Part shown: positions 9,947-20,695 of the stretch, in pieces | Numbering within the stretch: the stretch's first letter is position 1 | Layout of the letters: each line of letters begins with the position of its first letter | NCBI GenBank assembly: GCA_051294375.1 | Contig: CM119271.1 | Span: forward strand, 10,006,291 to 10,070,290 | Direction: 5' to 3' | DNA length: 64,000 nt | From: Paraspadella gotoi | Lineage: Eukaryota; Chaetognatha | Program-made: the position numbers and the translations under genes | The notes under the pieces: generated by a model | What the model saw: only the letters and a program-made list of their open reading frames with translations | The model's database searches: none | Told to the model about the DNA's origin: nothing

Positions 9947-11731
9947 TCACAATGACTTTGCGGCCTCGGCTCTGACGATGTTGATGAGATCGACATTTAT
10001 AAGGAAGATGAATCTGAGTCCCGCGATTTCGACGACGGCGTTGTTGGAGAGTTTGTACTTGGCGCCGATGGCCACGGGTTTCCCGTCAACGTAGATGGCG
10101 CGCTGGCCTTCGTTGGACACGAAAAAGTCCCCGTTGTTCTTGAGTTTTATGATCCCCTGACGGCGAGAGACTTTCCAAGCGGGACCCTCGAGGGAGAGAT
10201 CCACGTCGATCTGGTTGTCTTTAGTAGCGCGACCTGGAAATCGGTTTGTTCATTTGTTTAAAATTTTTTGTTCCGTATTCGTTAATTTTTAATTCCTTTA
10301 TGGAATCTTAATTCTATATCGGTCCGCCTCGCCACGAAATGCCCCTTTTTTTCGCGATCTATCGACTACCGCGAACAAAAGGGCATTTCGTGGCGAGGCG
10401 GACTGATATGAGAATTTAAACGATGCAGGATGTCAATGAAATTGAATCAATAATAAAATAACCAAAATATTTTTTTTTCACTCACCAATGGTAATCTCTC
10501 TCGATCTCATGAGATAGCGCACGAGTCGACCTCTCAGCACCGCCAGGGTTTGACTATCGAATTCAGGCGGGGAAACGCCCGTAACGGCGTCCACCAACAC
10601 TTGCCATCTCGGCAACTCCGCCTCTAAGCGACGAATCTCCTTTTTTTGTCTACGATCGGAGACGGAAAACTCGTGCTGCAACGCCTCGTCCGGTGGATCC
10701 TTAAACCATCAACAAAAGATCGATGCACGATCCTCTTTTTCATGATTAAATGAACAAAGAGTTTACTTGAAGTTCGGCGTCGTCTATGGCGTCTTCGGCG
10801 TCGGAAAAGTTGAGGACGTGATCTCCTTTGGGCAAAGGTTGGACGGTTTGATCGGGGAGAAGGTGGTACATTTTCATGCCGATCCAGTGGTTCTGAGACA
10901 GAATTATCAGTTTTTAATTTAACAAGAATATCATTAAAACGATTATAAGTACTATAAAATTACTTGCAAAGACTTGGCCGTCCGTCCCCGATGAAAGACG
11001 TCCGGATGTCGATCGAGAATCTCCTGAAAAATCTCCAAAGTGGGCGACGCCGTCGACGCCATCTTCCCCAGCAACGCTTCCTCCGCCTCGCTGAAGAGAG
11101 CCTTCCTGTGAATCTCGGCCACCGTGTCCGGGTGGAGCTTCTTCATGGCGGCGACGGCCAATTGCGAGATGACGGGATCGTAGAGCAGGGAGTGCCATCT
11201 CTCCTGAATCTCTTTGAGGCCGAATTTGCAAGAGAACTTGACGCCGGTGTGGACCATCTGGAGGTCGCGGGTCTGCTCGACGCCGGAGACGAGGAGCATG
11301 TCGTCCTGCGGCTTCCACCTGCCCAGATCCTTGACGGCGGCGGCGGAGGAGACGAAGAGTTTCTTCTTTGTGCTTTTCTTGGAGGAGGATTTTTTGGTGG
11401 CGGAAGAGGATTTGACGAGACGCTTCTCTTCCGAGGGGCGGGTGGGGGTAGAGGTGGAGAAGGTGGAAGGGTTGCCTGGGGGTATTAGGAAGAGCTTAAT
11501 TGATTGATGATTGATGATATAAATTAACGCGTCATTGGAATATGAAACAATGTTTTATTTAACAAATTATAAATAGAGATAAAATATCAGCTCCAGAGAT
11601 CCTTCAAGCGTCTAGCATCCCCACTTTAACTCACCATGTCTCGAAGATGTGGAAGGGCCGTTCGAGCTTGCGGCGGGCGAATTCAAGCTGTCGACGGACG
11701 CTGAAGATTTTTCCGATTGCATTTTCATCAT
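9947..11731 (-). CDS. MCRS1: Microspherule protein 1, FHA domain
   Basis: Five exons (11635-11731, 10964-11475, 10767-10892, 10486-10699, 9947-10233) give 411 residues with consistent phases. After a Ser/Lys-rich start come KDLGRWKPQDDMLLVSGV and GVKFSCKFGLKEIQERW (the N-terminal MCRS domain), then LPDQTVQPLPKGDHVLNFSD, RRLEAELPRWQVLVDAVTG, LRGRLVRYLMRSREITIG, and a C-terminal FHA domain (about residues 310-405: SLEGPAWKVSRRQGIIKLKN, GDFFVSNEGQRAIYVDG). MCRS1 belongs to the NSL and INO80 chromatin complexes and also acts at spindle minus ends. Intron 4 contains the strong hairpin listed separately. Confidence 0.96.
10315..10411. other. Near-perfect hairpin inside MCRS1 intron 4
   Basis: The arms are about 10317-10345 and 10380-10408. 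The core TCCGCCTCGCCACGAAATGC pairs with its exact reverse complement, and one G-T wobble extends it outward. Inside lie a T-tract facing an A-rich tract and a CGCG/CGCG stem around a 13-nt loop. In all, about 40-45 bp can pair. The arms are GC-rich in an AT-rich intron. It could be an intronic small-RNA precursor, a tiny fold-back transposon remnant or a recombination scar. Confidence 0.9.
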
Positions 11732-11884
11732 GAAGAGAAACAGTCATTCAAGGTTTCGCCCAAAATATATAAGCACTACTATAAAAGAATAACATTTAAG
11801 AACAAAAAAAAAATACTAACGATATAACGATAAAAAATATGTAATATGAAGCGTATTTGTAACAAATATATCACAAGCGATCGT

Positions 11885-14800
11885 TTAATCATCACAGATA
11901 GTTGAGACTTCATTCGAGGCTCCGATGCTCGTTTTCCGGCGAGATTCGTCCCTCTGCGTCGACGTGATCATTCGAGCGACGCCGGCGCCGGATTCCGTCT
12001 CGATCCTCGGCCGTTTGGCCATCTTCTTGGCAGTCTTCTTCCCCTTTCTCTTCACATTTTCCTCGTTTTCTTTTCCCTCTTCTTTCTCCTCGAGCGTCAT
12101 GGCCTCTTGCACCTTGTCGGCTGTGATGCGAAAGTCTCGGGCCACGTTCTTCGTGCTCACGGACAAGTCGAGTTTGGTCTTTTTGGCCAGTTGGAGGACG
12201 ATCCCGTCGAACTGTTCCATGGCGAAGATGAGCTGCGGAATCTGCAGGGAATCCCTGTTGGCAGTTTTCAGCTGCAGCAACTTCTCCGACCTTTTCTTCG
12301 CTTCGGTCGTTCCCGCCGTTTCCAAGTAGAAGATGAAAGGGTGGACGTTATGCGACAATTTCTTCGTCAATTTTTCCAAAAATCTCCGGAATTTCTCGTC
12401 GACGGAACGAGCGACGTCGGTGCCGACTTTGCCCTGGCACCCGAGCAAATAGACTTTGGAAACCGTGGCGGCGGTGACGTAAAATTTGATGATTTGCTTG
12501 AGTAGATCCTTTAAAATGGAAGACCCGAACGGCATCTTGGAAAAACACAACTCGCCCAAGATCTTTTGGACGAGATTCAATCTATCGCACGATCGTTCCC
12601 GCCACTTTTTCATCTTTTCTTCCAACGCTTCGTCGGGTCCTTCTTCGTCCCGATTCGTCTCCTTCGCCTCGATCGACGCCGCCCTCAATTTCGCCGCCAC
12701 GAAACTCACGTCGTCCAAAACCTTGCCGACTTGGTCCAAAACGATGGCGACGACGGAGGCCGCGGTTCTGATGGAAATCGATTGGAAATTGAGTTCCTTT
12801 TCGTCGTTGTCGTCGTCCATCGTCTCCTCCTCTAGTTCGCCGAAATGACTCCTCGCGTCGACGGCGACGAGCATCATCTTTTCGTCCAAATCAGTTTTGC
12901 TGTTGAAGATGATGGAGAAGAGAATCTTGACGACGTTCGGGTCGTCCATTTGTTCGCCCTGAGCGAACTCCATCAGCCAATCGAATATTTTCTCGTAAGA
13001 TTCCTCCCCGGGTTTCACGGTTGAATGAAAAAGCCCCAACAAGTTGAGCAGCATCGCCAACTCGCTCCATTTTTCTCTCCTTTCCTTTTTTCTCAAAACT
13101 CGAGCGACTTCGCGCCGAACGGTTTTGGAGAGATCGAAGAGCGCGGATCGAGAGTCGAAGCTGGCCAGGTCGTCGTCCTTTCTCATCGCCTCCGCGTGGA
13201 GAACCTGCACCAACTCTTCCCAATGCGACGCGGAAAACCGATCCTTGACTAAATTCAGAACGGCGGAAATTATATCCAGCATCAACAGCTTCAAGGGTTG
13301 TCCGCCTTTCTTTACGCTCTTGGTTTCGTTGGCTTCGTTTTGCTGAGCCGTGGCGTCGGACACCGAGATTGGATTGAAGAAATGACCCCAGGCCGCCAAG
13401 CAAACGTCGCAAAGACAGTGGAACAATTGCGCTACGGTCAGGTTGAAAGCTCCTTCGCAGAATCCCTTCTCCGAAAGTTGAGCTATTTTTTGCAAGGAAA
13501 CCTGAAAAAGATGCCGGACGAGAGAATGATTGGATCGCAGGAGGTTGGAGATGGCGACGTCGTCCGAACTGTCGTCGAGACAAACTTTTTTCAAAAGTTG
13601 AGAAAGGCAGTCGAGGCTGAGGGAACTGGATATCTTTTGCGGCGCGGAGGCAAGAGGAGCGTTGGCGCTAGAACTGGGCGTGGCGCCATCGTCGTCTTTC
13701 TCCTTCTTTCCAGACTTGAAACCGTCTTTCAAAAATTCTTGAATCGACACGTAAAACCTCAAAATGCCTTCGATGAGTTTAACGTCTTGAGAAGTCGTGT
13801 TCAAAGTTTTAAATTCTAACAATGATTCCAATGCTCCTAACAAAATATTGAGCTTCAACACGTTTTTCAATCCGTTGGTCGTCAGAGAAATTTCCGTAGT
13901 TTTGTCCATTTCGAAATCATCCAAATCGCACTTTGCCAACCTCTTGCAAAGTAAGTTCAAAAGCTCTTGAACGTCGACCATGGAGGATTGACTCTCACAG
14001 TCAGTTTCTTCGTTCGACGCGACCTTGATGGCACCGGTGCAACAACGAATCAAATTTCCCAACGGTTCTATAACGACCACAGAAGAATTCGACATGATTT
14101 GAACGCATTTGTGCAAGAGCAGAGGGGGCCCTCCGAAATCGTCGTCGAGCGCGCTGCGATCCAGGTAAATGACCAACTGGTTGAGCAACAACTCGAACAC
14201 GACCTCCTTCAACTCGCTGTTCCTCTTGACGATAACGGGCAGGCATTCCAGAACCAAAGCCTTCACGTCCGCCTGATGACCGAAGGTTCTCTTCAACGAC
14301 TGCATGAGCTCCACGCAAAGCGCCTTGTTCCCGTCGGACTCGGTCGGCCCAGCGAATCTCGTCTCCACGTCGGCCACTTGGGAAAACTGGTAGGTTTGAG
14401 AGAGTTGGGAACTGGAAAGATCGGAAGACCCCGCGCAGCGGAAATTCCTCAAGAGAAGCAAATAACCGTGAACGGCGGCTTTTCTCGCCTCTGACTTTCG
14501 GTTGAAGAGACACTTGCGCAGAACTAACAAAAGATAATCGCGAGCGACGTGGGACAATTTAAAAACGGGCATTAGGGCGGACAAGACGTTCTTTGAAAGC
14601 GCCGGAGCGAAACTGGGCAGCTGATCGACGCACTCTTGGACTCTTATTCGATTGGAGGATTCGATGAGGGAAAAGGGCGATGCGTTGGCGACGCGGGCGA
14701 GAGCTTCGCTGTAGACAAAGGCGGCGCCGGGGACGTGGGCGTAGAGAGCCACGCGGGTAAGGAGTTGATCCACGATCTCGGCCCGCGCCTCCTCGTGGCG

Positions 14801-16201
14801 TTTGAAGAGAGAGACGAGCATCTTCCCGCCGAGAGAAGAGCAGAGTTGTTCCGGTTTGGCTTTGCCCCCCGTGGATTTTTCGCTTAAAGACAAAGGGATC
14901 AACGGGGAATGCTCCGTCTCCGCCGTCCCGCCCGTCTTTCCCGGCGCTATCTTTGAAGCCCCGATCTCCATCAGGATCAAAGAGAATTTTACAAGGCCTT
15001 CCAAGGCGTGCTCCCAGCCGGTCGTCACGGAATCGACGACGCTTTCCAGTCGGGATGAAACGTCCTCGAGCGGATGGACGGAGGATCGATCGGACGAGAG
15101 AAACAGCTCGCGAAGCCATCCGGAATGATTGGTAACGATGGCGTCTTTGAAGTTACCCAACACGCAGTCTTTGAGCAGTTTGAAGACGTTATCCTCGTGG
15201 GAGGGAATTTTGGCAAGAGCGAAGGCCAGGGCCATGTTGAACAACTGAAGTATTTTCTTCGGGTTTACCGAGGCGAGGTTTTTCAGATATTTCCAAACTT
15301 CTTGACTCAACTGCCGACTGTGCCTCATTGCCGTTGAGATGTGCAGCAAAACGGTGCCTTGCGTTCTTTTGACTTCCATCGCGAGACTTTGGCTTTGCCT
15401 GCCGTTGGAGACTTCCATCTCGATGGAATCGCCGTCCTTGTCTCCTGCGAAGACGCGACTCTGACGCTGAAAGAATTCCGCCAACCCATCGAGGACGAAC
15501 CGCTGGTGACCCCGTTTGGCCGAGAGGAGCATGGATTGATAGACGACGGGCGGAAGATCCTTGAGGTCCAAATCGTCCAGACTCGTCAAGACTTTCTTCA
15601 GCAGACGCTTCTCCTCCGCCTCCTCGAGATCCAAATCTTTGCAGAGAGCGACGAGACGGACGACGCTCTGCGGTCGCCACATGAGGTCGGTCAGTCGCGC
15701 GACGAAGATCGATCGATAATCGCTGGACTTGGAGGAATCGTCTTTGTTCTTGGAGGAGAGAACGCGGAGAATCTTGGGAAGTAGTTCGATGCTCTCGTCC
15801 GAACTGACGTCGGCGGATTTAATTCGATCGAGGAAAAACTCGAGGAGTTCGAAGAGCGATTCCGTCGGGAAGAGGTCGAGTTGGAACTGGAGATGGGTTA
15901 AAAGATTTCCTGCGACGCGGGTCGAAGACACGGCGTCTCGTTGCAACAAATGGACGACGTGACGAAGGACGAAGAGTTTCTTGTCGAGGCCGTCTTCATC
16001 GTCGTTGGAGACTTTCTCCAGAATGTTTTTGAGAAGTTCTTCCGGCGGCACGACGGAGCCCTCTGCCGAGGCGGTCAAGAGTCTCCCCAAACTGTCTTTA
16101 TCAATTCGGGCCAAGCGGTCCCAGGCTGCATTGGTATTAGACCCGTCTTTTTGAGCCAAGTCACTCAAAAAGGCTTTGGGGTCTTCTATGTGCACGGCCA
16201 T
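11885..16201 (-). CDS. FANCI: Fanconi anemia group I protein, single exon
   Basis: An uninterrupted 1438-residue frame (ATG 16199-16201) is homologous to FANCI along its length (human 1328). Examples are LDLKDLPPVVYQSMLLSAKR, the long helical solenoid, RDYLLLVLRKCLFNRKSEAR, RSNHSLVRHLFQVSLQKI, the C-terminal block PQLIFAMEQFDGIVLQLAKK, and a final Lys/Glu-rich nuclear-localisation tail. FANCI pairs with FANCD2 as a DNA clamp in interstrand-crosslink repair. By my alignment the human monoubiquitinated Lys523 corresponds to Arg520 here (AGA at 14642-14644). Complete lack of introns in a gene this long is unusual, since family members normally have dozens. Confidence 0.95.
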   Translation of the reverse strand: MAVHIEDPKAFLSDLAQKDGSNTNAAWDRLARIDKDSLGRLLTASAEGSVVPPEELLKNILEKVSNDDEDGLDKKLFVLRHVVHLLQRDAVSSTRVAGNLLTHLQFQLDLFPTESLFELLEFFLDRIKSADVSSDESIELLPKILRVLSSKNKDDSSKSSDYRSIFVARLTDLMWRPQSVVRLVALCKDLDLEEAEEKRLLKKVLTSLDDLDLKDLPPVVYQSMLLSAKRGHQRFVLDGLAEFFQRQSRVFAGDKDGDSIEMEVSNGRQSQSLAMEVKRTQGTVLLHISTAMRHSRQLSQEVWKYLKNLASVNPKKILQLFNMALAFALAKIPSHEDNVFKLLKDCVLGNFKDAIVTNHSGWLRELFLSSDRSSVHPLEDVSSRLESVVDSVTTGWEHALEGLVKFSLILMEIGASKIAPGKTGGTAETEHSPLIPLSLSEKSTGGKAKPEQLCSSLGGKMLVSLFKRHEEARAEIVDQLLTRVALYAHVPGAAFVYSEALARVANASPFSLIESSNRIRVQECVDQLPSFAPALSKNVLSALMPVFKLSHVARDYLLLVLRKCLFNRKSEARKAAVHGYLLLLRNFRCAGSSDLSSSQLSQTYQFSQVADVETRFAGPTESDGNKALCVELMQSLKRTFGHQADVKALVLECLPVIVKRNSELKEVVFELLLNQLVIYLDRSALDDDFGGPPLLLHKCVQIMSNSSVVVIEPLGNLIRCCTGAIKVASNEETDCESQSSMVDVQELLNLLCKRLAKCDLDDFEMDKTTEISLTTNGLKNVLKLNILLGALESLLEFKTLNTTSQDVKLIEGILRFYVSIQEFLKDGFKSGKKEKDDDGATPSSSANAPLASAPQKISSSLSLDCLSQLLKKVCLDDSSDDVAISNLLRSNHSLVRHLFQVSLQKIAQLSEKGFCEGAFNLTVAQLFHCLCDVCLAAWGHFFNPISVSDATAQQNEANETKSVKKGGQPLKLLMLDIISAVLNLVKDRFSASHWEELVQVLHAEAMRKDDDLASFDSRSALFDLSKTVRREVARVLRKKERREKWSELAMLLNLLGLFHSTVKPGEESYEKIFDWLMEFAQGEQMDDPNVVKILFSIIFNSKTDLDEKMMLVAVDARSHFGELEEETMDDDNDEKELNFQSISIRTAASVVAIVLDQVGKVLDDVSFVAAKLRAASIEAKETNRDEEGPDEALEEKMKKWRERSCDRLNLVQKILGELCFSKMPFGSSILKDLLKQIIKFYVTAATVSKVYLLGCQGKVGTDVARSVDEKFRRFLEKLTKKLSHNVHPFIFYLETAGTTEAKKRSEKLLQLKTANRDSLQIPQLIFAMEQFDGIVLQLAKKTKLDLSVSTKNVARDFRITADKVQEAMTLEEKEEGKENEENVKRKGKKTAKKMAKRPRIETESGAGVARMITSTQRDESRRKTSIGASNEVSTICDD

Positions 16202-16320
16202 GTCCTCGACTAAAAATAAATCCCGTATAAGTTAACGAAGAAAATAAAGACTAGATTCATCAACAGCGTCATCTTCTGAGTAAATTTCAAAAGCCAAAAA
16301 TATCAACTATTGTCTGTTAA

Positions 16321-19300
16321 CTAGGTCAACTTGAATCTGAACATCAAACTGTCGGCCATTTCGATGAGTTGGTCGGAATTACTGTCAACGTCGAGTTTTT
16401 GGCTAATGTTTGTTTCGGAATGTTCTTGATCTAAATCTTCGGGCGAGGATTCTTGATGATCGACGTTTTCGGTGACTTGCCTGAAAAAAAAAATTGTTTC
16501 ATTATGCATACGATTGAGCCTGCAAGGCAAGAAATGAGACTCACCCGTTTTTCGAAGGAGGCGATTCGAGAGGCTCGTCGAAAAGGTCCGAAGGGTCAGC
16601 CGGGCAGCTCAGATCTGGAAAGTCGAAGGCGGGCAACCCCGACTCGTAGAGAGTCGTCGAGGTCGTCAACGCCAGAGATTCGCCCACTGAAGACTCTGGA
16701 GATGTATAGAATCTTCCCTCGACCGGGCATTGGGGAGTTGGGTTCGGAGACGCTTCTGAAAATCGTAATTGAATCTTAGAGTCAAGGAAACGTTGCTCAA
16801 TTTTATAATTTGCACTTCCTTCATTATATTAACTATTTTTTGCTTTCCTTCCAAATTTTTTTTTTTTGCTTTCCTCTTCCAAAAAAACAAAATTCTTCAG
16901 CTTTTGTTTATTATTCGAAAGCAACCGTGCCAAGATTTAATTTTAACTTCAAGGTAGTTATTTCGGGTGAACAGTCAAGCGGCTCGATCTTAGTTTTAAA
17001 TCACAAAAAAAAAAAAAAAATCGAAGCAAAACCTTTTCGCAGCGGAGATCTTTCGTCGAGTTCCGCCTCCAACTCTTGATTTCGGATGCTGAGCAAATTA
17101 CAAACGACTTTTTGTTGGTTCAGGGATTCGTTGAGGTCGTTTAACTATAAAAAAAAATACGATTAATTAACAAATCAAATTGATTTAAACATTGGTTTCT
17201 ACACTCACCATTTCGGCCAACAAGAGCGCGGCCTCGGTCCGCACGGCCCTCGCCATCTCTCTCCTCTCTTCCCCGATCTGTCTGACTCTCGTCTCCTCGT
17301 TGGCCTGCGCCGAAGCGAGGAGCTTCCAATCGTCGGTGTTGAGTTGGTGGAGGACCCACTTGAAGGTGTCCTGGGCGCGTCGCTTCTTTTGAGAATTAAC
17401 ATCTACGAAGGGGAAAAAAAAAGGAAAAGACGTTGCGCTGCCTGGACTCGTTGGATTTGACCATTCGTTTTTTTTTTTTACAAGCATCGGCTTTCAATCC
17501 TTATTTGCATATTAGGTTCTTATGTTATCTATCACTCACGATTCGACGTCGCGTCACCGATTCCTTCATCCTCGGCCTCCTCCACTTTCGTCGACATGAC
17601 GACGAGCTGCCGCGCGAGATCACGACCGCGTTGAATCTGCTCGTCCATGGCGACGCGGTAGGCGACGGCCAGCCGCTTCGCCTCCTCCCTCTCAGCCACC
17701 CTCGAATCCAACTGCGGATTGGATGGAGAAAGAGTATCGGAAAAAAAAAATTCCGATTTTGGTAAGTCGCTCTAGTCGCTTACCTCGACGGAGAGATCCG
17801 AGATCTTCTTCCTGAGGTGAGTGGCGACTCTCGCGCAGGGACAGGGACTCGGGTCGCACGCGCACGCGCCTAGAACCATCCAGTCGGCCAAATCGGACGG
17901 GGGTCGAGCCAAATCCTGAGACGATTGGACATCGAGGGTTCATAAATCCGGTTAACATTTACACATTAATTTATAGGCTACTCGTACTCTACCTCGGGGC
18001 TCGAAATTTCCGTCAACTTGGCCATCCGAGATTTCTCCTTGGTGTCGCAAAGTACGAGCAGTTCCTCTTTTTCCCTCTGCAAGGCGTCGATGCGAAGATG
18101 CAGATCGCGACACTGATTTGGTTCGTTTTATTTGTATTTACTTGTTATAAAATATAAAAATTAAAACTTACTTGTTCGGATTTAGCTTGTAACGTCATCA
18201 TCAACGCGTGATTTTCCTCCGAAACTCTGCGATTAAAAACGGAATCTATGACTTACTTTTTCAATATGGATCGAGGATAATCGATCAAACTCTTTCCCCC
18301 GCACCTGTCGAATCTTTGCGCCCACGTTTCCTGCGAGGAGATTAGCGAGCCTTCCTTGCAATGGCTCTCGAACATCACTTTGTTTATTTCTCGCTCCATC
18401 AACTCGATCCTTTCCTTCGCTTTCCGCTCCCCCGCTTCTTTGGCCGCTGTGGTTTGCTCCAGCTAGAGAGATGCGTGAGCAAATTGAGTCAAAATAGAAT
18501 TGACGTGCGATTGACGTTAAAACTATCAATGCGCAATGTTCAAATGATTCCAACGTTTGCCAACCTGAGCGTGGATAATTTTTACGGCCTTTTGTTTGGC
18601 TTTGAGCAATTCATCTCGCCGATCCAACTCGGCCTTGAGGGAAGCGTTTTCGGTCCTCAACGCAGCCACGGAGTCTCTATCGAAGGCCCACCGCTTGAGA
18701 CGAGTCTCGATCGGTGAGTTAGGCCTTAGGGTGGGTTTCGTCAAGTCCCACGAGTTATCTGCGTGTTAGAGATATCATGTTAAGAAATTGTAATTTATTT
18801 TTCAATGTTTGACGCGCAAATCCATTTTTCCGGAAACCTCTGTACATCCGACGCTTAGGTTGGATTTTTGGAGAATTCCCCGAATCAGATCTGACATCCC
18901 AGGCGCCGTTCTTGACGCCGAGTCGCGGCGAATCTCCGCCGTTACGTTCGAAGACACCGTCGACGGCGCTTTTCGGCGAGGGAGAGCGCTTCCGGCGGCG
19001 CGCCACGTATTCGTCGATGTACTTTCGCAAGCTTCCGTTCGAAAAGTCCCGCCGGTCGCGGAAAGGATCGTCGTCGCGTTTTCGACGGAGAACGTCGGCG
19101 ACGTTGAAGGGTTCGACGTCGCTGCTGCTCGTCGAGAGGGTCTCCAAGAGGAAGTCGTCAAAGAAAACCCCGTCATTGACGTCGGAGGGATATCTGAGAA
19201 TAAAAAGGACCTTAATTTATTTCAATATCATGAAAATTAAACAAAAAATTACGATTGGAAACCATTATTTAAACGCACAAATATTTTAGATCCTTGAAAC

Positions 19301-19510
19301 AAATTGATTCAAATGAGATTAAAGAACTCTTTATCATATCTCATTTTAATTTCGGCCCGATCGACACCAGTTGTCTCACTTGGCATAAGGATCCGAGCTG
19401 ACTCGATCGTTGTTGTTGTTGCTTCGATCCTCGACTTCAGGGTCGACGATTCCGCCGGGTTTTCGACCGTGACCCAGTCCGAGATCTCCGCTCTCAACAT
19501 CCCCGTCCAT
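16321..19510 (-). CDS. CCDC125: Coiled-coil domain-containing protein 125
   Basis: Twelve exons were rebuilt: 19380-19510, 18838-19193, 18565-18758, 18305-18462, 18172-18226, 17993-18112, 17784-17915, 17540-17711, 17209-17402, 17033-17144, 16545-16755, 16321-16480. Their 1995 nt give 664 residues. The N-terminus has the CCDC125 signature GDLGLGHGRKPGGI. The middle is coiled coil (LEQTTAAKEAGERKAKERIE and others), then the Cys-rich LGACACDPSPCPCARVATHL, matching the family's LGAC.C...PC.CAR. CCDC125 is linked to control of cell motility through Rho GTPases in mammals. The C-terminal Ser/Pro and acidic region is not conserved. Two donors (GTTTCC at 18837, GTTGGC at 18564) are weak. Confidence 0.9.
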
Positions 19511-19792
19511 GGAAGGACGATGAAGGAAAGGGGAGCGACAATGGGATTCCATCAGGGCGAAAGATCGGGCGGGAAGAATGAATACATTGGGACGGGAAAG
19601 GCGGGTAAAAGAGTACTAAGGCACAGTGTGTTTTTGATTTTTAGAGTTTTCGCCTCATATTTAATACTTTTGAGCTAAAACGAAACAAACATAACGGTAA
19701 AAGCATAACAAAAACGTAAGCATTTAACAAAAACCATCGACGAGCTTAAGAAACGCGCGAATAAAAATCAGTAAAAATTACGAGTTTCCCTC

Positions 19793-20695
19793 TCAAACCG
19801 AAGACCGAAATTGATTTTTCAAACCCGGAACTCCTCTAAGCCCGGTTCCGTCGATGACGACGTCGCATCCGACGCCCGATGGCAAAAACGGACATCGATC
19901 GACGACGATCCGTCTCATCGTCGCCTCCCACTTCCGGTCTTCGTCGACGAGCGTCACCGTCCGGCGCCGGAGACGCGAGACGCGAAGCCGAGTCGTGACG
20001 AAGTTGGACCAAGCGAGACCCAAGGCCGGAGAGAAGAGCTCCTCTCCGTCGTCGTCTCTTTTTCCGGGAATCGACGTCACTTGATTGACGCAGACGACGC
20101 AGAGTTCGGGTCGAAGCGCCGTCAGCTCGTGGAGGGCGTGGCCGAGGCGAGAGAGGTGGCGCCACCGGTCTCCGGCTTCGTCTCGTTCGTAGGCGCGAAA
20201 GATGGCGGCGACGGAGTCGACGACGACGAGACGAACGGAACGACGACGACAGAGACTCGGGATTTTCTCCGTGACGGCGTCGAGGAGTTGATCAAAGTCG
20301 GCCGCGTGATCCACGAGCACGTTGTCGGTCCATGTCGACGAAGGGGCCGACGAGGTTGTTGGCGATCGGCGAGCGAGCTGCTCGAGGCGAGCGGACGGGA
20401 AGGAGCCTTCGGTGGAGACGTAGACGGCCGTCGGGGCGGCGCAGTCGTCGGTCGGATCGAGTTTCTCTTGAGCCGCGAGGCAGAGTTGGAGGCAGAGTTG
20501 CGTCTTCCCGCTGGCGCTCTCTCCGCAGATCTCGGTGACGCCGTCGGCGCGGACGGCGCCGGGTAAGGCGGCGTCGAGGACGGGACAGCCGAGACGCAGC
20601 GGCGTCGAGGGTGGAGAGCGGTGGAGGTACGAAATGGAATGGAAGGGCGGAGGGGAGGTCGTCGACGATGAAGAGACGTTGGCGAAGAGCGCCAT
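19793..20695 (-). CDS. XRCC3: RAD51 paralogue XRCC3
   Basis: A single 300-residue frame starts at ATG 20693-20695. Walker A is GESASGKTQ (residues 58-66) and Walker B lies in VRLVVVDSVAAIF. RLGCPVLDAALPG, ELCVVCVNQVTSIPG and ALGLAWSNFVTTRL match XRCC3 more closely than other RAD51 paralogues. XRCC3 pairs with RAD51C in homologous recombination. Compared with the human 346 residues, most of the N-terminal domain (about 50 residues) is missing. Either it is lost, or it sits in an upstream exon: an AG directly precedes the ATG. The gene is markedly GC-rich, which opens long shadow frames on the plus strand. Confidence 0.9.
   Translation of the reverse strand: MALFANVSSSSTTSPPPFHSISYLHRSPPSTPLRLGCPVLDAALPGAVRADGVTEICGESASGKTQLCLQLCLAAQEKLDPTDDCAAPTAVYVSTEGSFPSARLEQLARRSPTTSSAPSSTWTDNVLVDHAADFDQLLDAVTEKIPSLCRRRSVRLVVVDSVAAIFRAYERDEAGDRWRHLSRLGHALHELTALRPELCVVCVNQVTSIPGKRDDDGEELFSPALGLAWSNFVTTRLRVSRLRRRTVTLVDEDRKWEATMRRIVVDRCPFLPSGVGCDVVIDGTGLRGVPGLKNQFRSSV

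Noticed and set aside
19811-20566. 251-codon plus-strand frame opposite XRCC3
   Set aside because: Shadow of a GC-rich gene with intact Walker motifs on the other strand.
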